A stretch of 64,000 bases of DNA from Anas platyrhynchos (Eukaryota > Chordata > Aves > Anseriformes > Anatidae). Position numbers and translations under genes: made by a program. The notes beneath the pieces are model-generated. The model did no database searches, was not told where the DNA came from, and saw only the letters and a program-made list of their open reading frames with translations. The stretch lies in assembly GCF_047663525.1 (NCBI RefSeq), contig NC_092621.1, forward strand, positions 82,122,501 to 82,186,500, written 5' to 3'. This document shows, piece by piece, positions 44,801 to 56,419 of the stretch (positions are counted from its first letter, which is position 1; every line of letters starts with the position of its first letter).

Positions 44801-47800
44801 CAAAAGATTGACACAGAGAAATATATAAAGCCTTTGTCTCTGCTTCCCTATGCGGTACCCAGGCGTTGTACTAAAATCTTGGGAAACAGTTAAGTCAAAG
44901 GAGATCTGCAGCTCCAGTAGAGTCCAAGATATGTAAAGTGCAAGAAGAGGAGCTATTTAAGAGCTGTTTAAGAGTTACTTAGAAAGCAGGTAGTGCTGGG
45001 TCAGCAGACATTCATGGAGTAGTCTGTTCTCCAGTGGGAATATTTGCACATACACATTTAACTATAGTAGCATTAAAATCTGGGCCTCAGTTCTCAACAT
45101 TTTTAGAAACCCTTTTTAATCAACAAGGTTCAGACAACCTCTCTGAAAAATCGGTTAAAAGCATTGAACTATAAAATTTAAGCAGCACTGTCACGGTTTC
45201 AGTGAGAATAAATGGTAATTAATAACGTTTCTTTAACATTAATTATTTCCTAATTTCATATTTAATGTGTTTGTTGCTTCCCCCTAGTTACTCAACCTGC
45301 ATTGCTTACTTAAGTAATTTTATTTAAGTATGTATTCATTATAGAAAAATGCTCTGCACCTTCCGTAACACAGCCAGTAGGGTGCATTGCTTGTCTGACA
45401 CTTATTTATCAAAAATCTGTAAAGAACTGCATACTTGCATCTAATTTACATTTTATTTTGCTCAGCTTAGATATCCTCTGAACAAGAAAATCTAGTGAAA
45501 CCAGTCAGTAACAGTGAAGGCAGCAAGCAAAATGGAGTACAGAAAAAAATATTTGAAAAAAAAGTATTTGAAAATTTATTTCATATTATCCACAGACAGA
45601 TTTTCCTATCAGATTCTGAATTCCTACTCATTTATCCATAGTGATGAATAGAATTTCTGTAGTGTGATACCTTACGTATTCTTTTAAAGATTGTCATAGA
45701 TTACTTCCAATTTTAGCTCTGTGAACCAGCAGATATGCTCAGGAATAGCTTGTACTTTTTGAGCTCTCTTCCTTGAGTAAATTTAGCAACCCTTGCAGTG
45801 TGCAGTCTGTTTTTTCTCAGAAAGAATTTTTGTATCGTACTCAACTCTTTCTTTCATAATTTTTAAATGAATTAAACATTATGAGCTCATTGACTTTTAT
45901 TTTCTGCTTTCTCTAGCTCTCAGTTTTTAGGAATTTCATTTGATTCCATCCTCCCTTGGTTTCAGCATCTTTACTAGTGTGGACACCAGAACTTCACAGA
46001 GTTTAAAATACCTATCCGTTAGAGGTATGTACAAAGGTATATGATTCCTCCCCATTTCCCCACAACTACTTGTTGCTAATCTGCTGATGATACTGCCAAA
46101 GATCACACTAATTCTATTTTTTCTTACTTACAGTATCACACTGGACACTTAAGGTGAGATGCTCTTCTGCCAGAATTCCTGCAGATGAAAATGATCCAGA
46201 AGGCCATTTGTCAGGTATAACCTACATTTTGGTTCTGAAAGCATTCAGTAGTGTTACCATGACTTGGTTTTATGGGACCAGTTTGCTAGATGAACCATAC
46301 CACTGTAATACTCTAATTTCCTTTCTGCTAATACCGACATCACAAACATCCAATTGTCATTTTTACATTTACATGAAGATAGTGCTGAGGAGCAGCAGAT
46401 CTATTCATGGTCCTTGTTGAACTACTATTTTCATTTCTTAGAAAGGAAATTTGTATTTTGTTCATAATATCTTAATGAACAAAATATATAGCTCTCTTTT
46501 TGAGAGCTACCAACTAATTTTTAATTCATTTAACAACACAGCAATATTTCCTAACATTGTGCTATGTCTGTAAAGTGTAGCAATGTGATTATAAAACAAG
46601 TCCTCCAACTGTTCAGCTCTGTTACATGAGCACAATTACAGCCATCCAAATTTATACTCTCTCAGAATTAACAAAAATTGTGTTACTGGAATACATGTAG
46701 AATCACATTTTTCTTTTATTCGTTTCTCTTACCCTTATGTAAGTGAATTTTCACATTAGCCTTTACATTATTTTGTCTAGGTTTGCTGTCAGTCTGTCTG
46801 ACATTCCATTATTGTAGCATTCCACATTCTTTTTCTGACAGGTGGGAGACTAGCACTCTTAATCTTCTCATAACATATTAGAAGATACTAAAAAAACAGC
46901 AGTGAGCAAATAGTCTTTGTCGCTGAGCATTTTAGAATTCTTCAGATGAAATGTATACATATCGACTAACTTTGGAGAAAAAAACAAAAACAAAAACATT
47001 TTTCATCATTTTTCATTAGAAAATGTAGTTCATCCCAAGGAATAAAACACCACAATGAAAAATTAGAGTAGGTATTCGACTTGCATTCAATCATTTAGCT
47101 TTTAGTCACCATTTGTACCATCTTTGCTATGAATTCCTTTCTTCCCCATGATTATTTCACATATCTTTTGCATTTCTAAAAATATACATATAAAAATATA
47201 CATATATAAAAATATACATAACTTTCAAGTGGCAGCGCTGAAAATAAGTTCAGATAATCAGAACCTAGTTAAGAGGAGGAGGCACACTCTTGAGGAATAC
47301 TCTTTGCCTGTTAGAACTTAGCAGTTAAAGAAATGGAAGTATGGGAAAACTCTCAAATTGCCACTTGTAGTTATTGTCTAAATGTCCTTTTCCATTTCCA
47401 CAAAGGAGTGTTACAGACCTTAAAAATACTGTTATTAAACTTATTATTTTCCCAAACCAGTGTTTTTCCCTTATATTTTAATCTTCTGTAATTTATACAG
47501 TCCAAGTTACAATGCCTGTTCTGCAGTCTCTTTCATAATCATTGTTTTTTTTTTTAACAGTTATGTTTCTGACTGAATTTTTGCCACACTTTGCACCAAG
47601 GCACACGCTAACTCATATTTTGTTCTTCATTGTAGAATACTGGCTTTCTGTCACTCTACTAACCTCTTCTTAATTTTGGAAATGAAAAGCGTAGGGATTT
47701 TGGTGTAGTTTTGATACTCCATGGGAAGGAGTTTAACGTGATGTGGTATTTTTTAAATACTGGGATTTCAGCTGTGGCTTCCTTGGTGCTGATAATTTGC

Positions 47801-50800
47801 CTTACCATTGCCTGTGTGGATAGGGTTGCATCTATATTGATACATATTTATTACCCTGTTATAGGTACAGCAGAACAGGCAGGTTTTATTCTGCAGATTT
47901 ATTCTGTATTGGTACATGGCTACCTACAGCTGCAACTGAGAAAAGCTTTCATTGGCAAGCAGTCTTTTGATTTTATTCCACGGAGTGAGAAAGTGCCCTT
48001 ATGCAGGCCCTGATACATCAGCGCAATCCAGTCAACTATGCGGGCTTTTCTTCTGCCCTGTACTGTTCTTCCCACATAAAGCCAGGCCTATAAGCAAGTA
48101 AGGGAGTTGTCTGGAATACCCTAGCATTACTTTCATCCTTTGTTTTAAGCTCCTCATTGAAACAGTGTGGGGTAAGCCACACAGCTTTTGCAGAAGGAAG
48201 AGCGAATATTAGAAAGGAGTTGGAGCAGGAGAAGGGAGATTTGATCTGATGAAGCAGGATCTAATTCATAGTCTTGAAGAGCTTTAATATACTAACAGGT
48301 ATGGCATTCGCAGCCTGATATATTGATAAAAATGTGTAATTTGTGGTTAAGGTGCTTCAGCTTTCCCTTGTAATGGTGTACTAGTGTAAAGTAAACTGTT
48401 CAACTACACTCTCTGGTTTTGATATTAGTAATAGTAATTATACTGTAACTTCTTGCTATGCTTTTTTTTTTTTTCTTCACGTTTTCAGTATAAAGTTGAT
48501 AACAAATTAAAATGTTGTGCTACAGCAATCTGCAGTCTAGGATGTTTAGTTGTGCTTTTCATTCAAGATATGTTGTTTTCAACTTTGCCTTTATCAGTCG
48601 TTATTAGATAAGAATTGATGCTAATTTAATATATTTTTACCATGCTTTAATGAATAGCAACTATTAAAGTAGTTCTAAAATAAATCATCCCATTCAACTT
48701 TTTAAGCATTTAAGATATGGTTACAAACATCCCATTTATGATGTAAATCAAAGGAGTGCTCTAATAGACATAGAAACATTTTATCGGGGGGCATTTTCAT
48801 GAATTTTAAAGGAGATTCCCTTCACCCGTGTTTTCTTACAGCTTTTGTCCTTCCATTCGATTCAGCTTCTATACGAGACAGCAGAATGTGTCAAAAACCT
48901 TTAAGTTCTTTCACCGTGTATCAGGCATGTTAATGCAAATACATTAGAAGTAATCCCCCCGTAAGGAGAGACAGTAACGTAGCCCACACGACATCAGTAA
49001 AGTGTTTACAAGGTATTAATAAGCCTACTGTGACAAGATGTATTTAATGGGAAGCAACAAGGAATTTGTTTTATTAGTTTTCCTCCACCCTCTAGTAATA
49101 AATCTTAAAAGCTTCAATATTGATTCAATGAAATGAATGGCTGAATCGTTCTGGAGAGGCTCTGACAAGTGGACAAATGCTTCCATGGTTACATTGTGCT
49201 ATGCAGTATGGTTACTGAGCTTTGTTGGTTTCCTCCCTCTGCCATTGAAGTAAAATAACAAACCACAGGGAAGCACCACACATGGTGGGCAGAAACTGGA
49301 AGCAACTTTAAAAGATCAAGCTAGCTGATCTTATACAGATTTTGAACAATATGGTTTTTGTTGGTTTATACTGTATACCCGAGACGTGCATTTCAGTATT
49401 CTCTCCTTCATGTGTCCCATTCTCACTGAGCCTTTTTATCGCTTATCTGCGCTGCCTCCAACTTTTGATGTTTTTGATAAATGAAATGGCTATGTGGGAG
49501 TGTGTTTCATAACAGCGTTAAATGAATTATGTTTTTCTAAGAATATTTTTGTATCAAGTGATGTTGCTGCATCCCTACATAAACTACTGCAATACCTAGA
49601 TGTGGAATAAAAAAATCACGTATACAACTTAGATGCAAGTGTCTTAGGGTGCTTTACAGTATAGCATATTCAAGATATTTGCTTTTCCATCTTGTGTCTT
49701 TTGTACTCAAGTTTCAGGTGTCACAGGGAAAAGGATAATGTATAAGTAACTTCGTAGTTTTAAAGAAATAACTTCAAGGAAAGAATAAAAAATAATGGCA
49801 AATAGTTGTTTCATTGGCTTAAAAATGTTGCAGATCAAGCATTACATTTAGAGAAAGAAATCCTGAAGGCCTTGGATGTTGCTCAGGACAAACTGAAAGG
49901 ATGTTTGAAGAGAGTCTTCCCCTTGCAGACCAACTCTGAAAAGAGTGAGTTTTGTCCTCTGTGTTATCAATTCATGTTTGTTTTTTTTTTCTTCCATATG
50001 TCTGAGGGTCCCCAGGATCACTCCCAGCTGTTGAGTGCTCAGATGTTGCAGTGCTCCTTTGCAGACACCATTTTACAGCCGTATTGGATGGCAGGATTTC
50101 CGCAGTCAGTAAGATAAATTCATAGAGCTGTAGGATAGTTCTGGACTTATTGCTTTCCTTAGGAAGTATCCCATTTATTTGGGATATTTAACCTACACAT
50201 TTATTCAAGTAATATCCCTTTGGTCTCAAGGGGGGAAAGTAAGCCACAAATGAGAAAACACTTAAAGTTTTCACTTACAGGATTTCAGAAAAAAAGAGAA
50301 TCAACTCTCAAGTCAAAAAATGTAAATTATTTGTGTTTCCAAGTAGGGTTTTCTCCTTATTTGAAAGGAAGAAAAAATATCTATCAGGACTTGGGAAAGT
50401 CAGTCAGTAGCTGGAAACCCTTTTGCTTTTCTGTTAATTAGATTGAAATACTTTTGGAGGACTCTGAAGCTAAGAGCAATACAGATAAAAGAGCTTATGG
50501 ACAGCCTTTAATATTTTTGCTATGCTTTTTCTTCAGAACAATGCAATTCTGGTAAGCATTGTTTTTCAATTTCAGTCTAGCGTTTGACATGCTCTCAAGT
50601 TGTGCGTTTTCAGTAATTTGATGGATGTTTTATGAGAAAGCTTCTGACTTGTTGCATACTATCTACATTGTCTGAAGCATGCTGCAAATGAGGAACTGGA
50701 CACACTTCATTTGAAGAAACAAGACTGCAACTTTATTTAGCAACAATAACGGCACAAGAAGAGCAGGCAGACAACCCATGCCAAGTCCTCCTCTTGCTGT

Positions 50801-53800
50801 TTCTCCATGTGACCTACAAGCCAGTAAGCTCCCACTGGGGTTTGAAAGGAGCCACTGAGCTTTGTAAGACCAAACCATCTCTTCAGAGATGGCATTCTCT
50901 TTGTGTCATGACATAAATTGTGTCAGAATTGCATGCTGCAACTTTGATCAACCAAATCTGGGATACGTTAAGTAGAAACGAAGGGCTTACTTTCTCATTA
51001 TTAGTTCAGTGTTTTACACTTGAACCTATTTATATTAATATTTCTTTAAAAGTCATCTGTTTTTTTGTGAGTCTTGTCAAATATATAACCAAATTCAATA
51101 ATAAAAGGTCATGATTAGGTGAATACATTTCTGCTATAAAATGTGTTAAAATATAGCAACTTCCCATGAACAGATGCCATGGAACATTTACTTCTCTTTC
51201 GTGATATTAGAAATCCTTTTTTTTTTCTTTTCCTTTTTTTTTCTTTTTTCTTTTTTGTTCAGTTAAAAGCTCTTTGTAAACTCTAATATCAGTATGCTCT
51301 GGCAGTATATCAGAAAGGAGCAGTGCCATGAAAAGGTTAACCTTTGCTTAACTAATCACAGGAAGTTGATTTAATTTTTTTTTATCAAGAGAATAAGAGA
51401 CCAGTCCACTTAGAAGTTCTCATTTTTCTTTGTCTTAAATTCTGGACATCTCCAAAACACAGAGGATCAAAACCTGACTTTATTTGAAACCATCTGCACA
51501 TTCATCAGTCAGGCATTGACTACTGAGGCAGAAATGTCACACTCAAACTTACTTATGCAGTATCTTCTAGTTGTAATTGTTTACTTTGTGCTTCTTCATG
51601 GATGTGTTTATTCATCAGGAAATTTCCCAGTAAATTAAAGATTTTAATGTTAAAGCATTCCCAGCCCATGAAGAAGTTCATGGAAGCAGTTCAGGAAAGA
51701 GAGCAGTGCAAGTATTTGGTACTTCTAATCAGGTGATACATGATCATGGTTGTCCATTTCCTCAGGGTGGGGATAGCTGGAAAGGACTCTTCAGAGAGCG
51801 CAGCTAGATGAGAAGAGGAAATTAATCAGAAATCTCAGTTTATATCTTGAAGAACAGAAAACACAAATGCGATCCTAAGCTGCTATGGTCCGAAGCTTGA
51901 CAAACAGACTATTCAGCCTCTCAGACAGGTGAGCTCTTTAGTAGGAGTCTCAGTCAGTCCTGCCCTCTCCCACAGCATGACTTGGAGCATAGTTCCTGGA
52001 GACTAAGCTATCAGAGTTATGTTCTGTATTTCTGGCTGCCATTTCTTTCAACACTGCACTTAGATCTGCTTCCCACTGTAAATCACACTGAGAGGAAGTA
52101 ATCATGCAGGGAATGGTATCAGCCTAGGTATCAGCCAACCAAACAGTTATCTATGTGGAATCAAATATGAAACGACAACCACACAGGGAAGAATTTAAGT
52201 GCTTGTGGTGGTCTGTGGTATTCTTAATAATGGTCTTTCTTGCAGGAATCCATTTGAAAGAGACTTACCATGAAGTATTGTTCAAAGAAAATCCTCTTTC
52301 TTTAAAACAAAAACAAAAAGAAAGCAAAACAACAAACAAAGAAAAAAGGCATTTCTTACAAGAACATCATCTGTATCTTGCCAATTACTTTGTGAATGGA
52401 GGAGCAAGATCAGACCCTGCTCTACCAATACATTAGAATTAATCAAAACAGCATCTGATGGCTGTTAGGTATTTTTGAAATGCTCCACTGTATTGCAAGT
52501 GATTCATTCATAAACAATCAAAAAGTAAAGTTAACTGGTGTCTGATGTATTTTAATTCAGTATTGATCTATGAAAGACCTCTGCACATGCCTGTGTTCCT
52601 CACTCAGAGTAGTTCAGTCCACTTCAGCTGCAGTACCAGGAAAGGTAAATGACAGAGCCATGTCTGTGCAGGATTAATATTTCAAAATTCTCAGGATTTA
52701 CTTGTTTGCTACTTATGTCCAAATAAGTGTTTATACCAGAATTTTGAAGCTTGGAAGCCTAACTCAGGTGAAAGCAAAACTTTTTTATACAGTGAAAAAA
52801 ATTTTAACAGTTGAGAAGCTTTAATGAAATCTCAGTTTTGTGGCATTTAGAGATATTCAGCAAACTTTACTATCAGCAATTCTTTTTGCTTTCTAATAGT
52901 GTATAAAGATTGCAATACTGTGACTGAAAGCCAAATGGCTTTCATATTCACACAACACAGAAATCTGCTTTATAAATAGAAACAAAAATGTAAACAAGAA
53001 GAGAAAATGCTCCCTTCTGAAGCCCTTTGTTTTCATTTTTTTCTTCTTGCTCCTTTAAGTCCAACTTTCCTTCTCGGGGATTTGTTTCTTCTTTTAACTC
53101 CCTCTTCACTGATCTTTCCTTTCAGATGATGCCAATGAAGGGAAAAGGCAAGATTTCAAAACAAACAAACAAACTGGAGTCTATTGATTCTATTGCTGCT
53201 GCTTTCAATATTGGTTTACCCACAGCAGAGCCATTTTTAACGTGCAGAGTTTTAATGAATTCCAACCAAAGGAAATCCAAACAAATAAAGAATTGAGGGG
53301 TGTACTTAGTACACCTTATTTACTGCTTTTATTGAAAAGAGGAGTTAAGGCTGACCTGAAGGCATAGTTCTGTGCAATGCCAGATCTATTGTGGGTCCAA
53401 AACCAGGCCCAATTGTTTATTCCTGACATTTGTAAGGGGTGAGAGTGCTGTGTGGGCAGCATGCTGAGTTGTTCCAAGTGCGTGCGGAGTGTCCCATGTC
53501 AATCATCAATAACCTTCCAGCTGGGTGAGGAGCACTGCGGACAAAATCCCATGGGCGCCCCCCGTCTTACGCTGGTGTGCAACAAAGGGAAGCATGGGTC
53601 TCTGGAGTGCTATGGTGAAAATAAAATTTAAAAAGTAATCAGGAATTCCTTAGGGATCCAGAGAAAACACAGAGTACTGCAAATCGAGTGGAGAGGGTAG
53701 TACAATCGTTTCAGATCAGAATGCAGTTTTGTTGAAAATCTCCTGAAAGTTACTGTGAAACTACTCCCGTGAGGTAGTGAGCCCAACTCTGAGGTCTCAG

Positions 53801-55960
53801 CCTCTTCCTGCGTATTCAATCTCAATAATTAGAAACATTTAATGTTCACTGCTCTGCTGTAATTGGGGACTGATGGTTATTAAGTCAATCCCTCTGATAC
53901 AGGGCAGCTGGATAGCTGCTCATGGGAGCCAAACTGAATATAGGGTCACTTTGCTTCCCAAGAAACTGTAAGACAAAGGACAACATGAAATAATTCAAGC
54001 TGAAACAGTATTAGAAGAGTAGAAACAACTGGAAAATATTTGTGGTATTAATATATAGTTTTGTTTTTGTAAATTAATTCACCTATGCTTCTGTGTTACT
54101 GTACAGATTTTTATTTTTCAATGTTCATTTGCATACAGAGTACAGAGGTCCGTCTTACCTAACATTACCTAATTTGATTATCCAAAAGTCTAAGTGCCCA
54201 GTCAAAGACAGTTACCTGCTTTCCCTCTTTAGGCAGGGGAGATAAATACACACCTCTTGGAGGCAGCTTATTCCAGCCTGCTGTGTGACTACGTGAGACT
54301 AAGTTGGCAGGAAGGCTTTACACCCTGAAGCATTTCCAAGTTTAGTTTTGTACTTGAGGTCTTTGAGCCTTTTTACGAAGTAATTTCTGAAACCTCTCAT
54401 CATTCTCTAACATCTTCTTTGTCTTTTCCACTTTACTTACAGTATTCCTGAATTATGAAATACACAACTTGACACAGTATTGACATAATGACCAGACTAA
54501 TTACAAGGCCTGCAGTCTTTTAGATCCTTATCTTTTTTTTGTTTTATTTTCTTTAATACTACTGCACTGTACTGCTTCTTTGCATAGACAAAGATTTTAC
54601 TAGCTTGATCAAAATCACTGCTTCCAAGGATACATCCAGTCCTTGCTCTGTATCACTGTGATATTTTTTTCCATATACTCCATGTCCTCCAAATAAGCTA
54701 AAAATAGAGCAAAAGAAGCTAATGTGAAATTAATTCTCAGTAAACTATAGCAAACTGTACAAATATCATCCAGCTTTTATTCAGGGCAGAATCCTTTTTT
54801 GCCCTCACCATTTCCCTCAACCCTTTCTGTAAGTGTGCTGTTTGTGAAATAAGCCTGTGAGTATATCTAAAATTAAACTGGAGTTATATTTGGATTCATT
54901 TCTAAATATATCTTGCTAACATGTATCAAAACAGGAATTTACATTACATTTTGTTTATTCAACACCAATAAGCAACATAGTTTTTGTTGTTGTTGTTTTT
55001 TAATTCATCTGTAAAGATTCATACACTAAATGCATGTTTTTGCATTGATTTTGCACCCAGTTGTGTCAAAGTTACGATTTTTCTACATACTTAGGACTAC
55101 TGTGTTTTGGTAACAGAGGATTTGGGACCAAAAATAAATAAATAAAAGAAAAAAGCAAACTTGAAGCACCTGACACATGGTTGTGTAGTGTTATAGATCA
55201 GGCATGTACTGCGAGTTGGGGTTAATTGGAATTATAATCAATGCTTTTTGAAATTTGACAGAATAGTTTCAATTTGTACATGAGATGCAGGGAGTGTTGG
55301 CAGTGTTAATGCATCTAGCAGGATTCAGCCTACCTGAAATCATGTTGCTGCTGCATTAGTTTGCAATAGCATTTCCACTTTTTGAGAGCTAGTAGCTGTC
55401 TCACAGGTTCTGGAGCTATAGTAAAGATCACGTAAATGGGACTAAGTAAGTGAGATTTCATCTGAATTCAGTATTTTACAGGTTTGGGCTTAGATGCAAA
55501 TTTTATTTTTATTTTATTTAATCTTATTTATTTCATTTATTTCAAAAAGCAGGAATTTTGGTCCTTGTTTAGCATAGAGTGGGAGAACTGGGGAGTCTGG
55601 GGGGCAAACACTGGCAAGATCTGGTTGCTGCCTTTGTGTCTTTGCGTCTCTGTTGTGAGGGAGAGCAGTGGCTCTGGATTTGTTGAACTGTGGGTGACCA
55701 TAAAAGAGGAATTAGATAATGGAGAAATTACTGAATCTAGAATGCTTGATTTAGGGGTGGAAATTGGGTGCCCCTGCCCAGCACTGTGTAGCTGTGATGA
55801 GCTGCATGTCCTGGTCCCGAATCCTGAACCCCAAATCTGTCGCCTTCCGAGCAAAACCTGTTTAATTGCTGCCCTCAGTAATTAAACAGAGCAGCCCTAG
55901 CCTGGCTGTGTCTGAGCCACATCAGTACAAGGGCAATCGCTGAGGTTTGAAAAACGTTGT
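41870..55960. other. Intergenic DNA right of LYSMD3
   Basis: About 14 kb, mostly AT-rich. Contains a TA/CA microsatellite near 42146-42175, AAAAC and TTTG runs (42514-42535, 42585-42604), AT-rich tandem 'aaaatatacata' copies (47180-47222), two adjacent perfect hairpins (46454-46509) and an exon-like open stretch at 49820-49943. No protein homology recognised and no intact transposon seen. Confidence 0.5.
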
Positions 55961-55984
55961 CCTCTGCCATCCCACCCCCTTTTA

Positions 55985-56400
55985 TCTCTAGAGCAGCGCG
56001 AAGGCAGCAGGAGTCAGAAGAGGGAGGAGAGTTGCTGGACGCTGTGCGGAGAGGAGGGAGGAGTAGGAGACGGGAATGCATAATGCCTGCGTGACAGTGA
56101 GTGTGTGCAGGCGGCTCGCCGAGTCCTGAAGCCGCAGATGTCCATGTCCCCGGGTCTAGGTAGGTCTGGTGTCTCCCGGATTGAGGTGGTAGGTGCTTTT
56201 GGAGCATCCTCTATCATCGGCAGAGATCTTGGCTTTCCAGCTCCGGAGTTGTGCCAGCAGCACCTGTTGCAGCAGAGGCATGGCTCACCCGGCAGCAGAC
56301 AGCGAGCGTGCTGCTCACCCACGAGTGGCTGCTGGATAGGAAAAGTGTGCTAAGGTTTCTCTTCTTCCAGCAGCTCCTCTTTCTGCTCAGCAGAGGAGGG
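55985..56400 (+). promoter_or_regulatory. Candidate promoter / first exon, possibly of ADGRV1
   Basis: A roughly 400-bp GC-rich, CpG-containing patch in AT-rich surroundings on the side where ADGRV1(+) follows LYSMD3 in human. It has purine-rich UTR-like sequence, ATGs at 56076, 56083, 56138 and 56144, and two strong plus-strand donors, CA|GTGAGT (GT at 56097) and CTAG|GTAGGT (GT at 56160). No reading frame resembles the ADGRV1 signal peptide or Calx-beta repeats, so only a regulatory or non-coding-exon call is supportable. It could equally be an unrelated lncRNA start. Confidence 0.3.
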
Positions 56401-56419
56401 CAGGTGGAGGCAATAATCT

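Noticed and set aside
47711-48013. Hydrophobic open frame that could suggest a membrane protein
   Set aside because: It lacks a proper ATG start, has no family resemblance or splice context, and AT-rich DNA readily encodes hydrophobic residues.
52155-52436. 93-codon open frame with one hydrophobic segment
   Set aside because: It includes a simple AAAC-like stretch coding K/Q/T, and no homologue is recognised.
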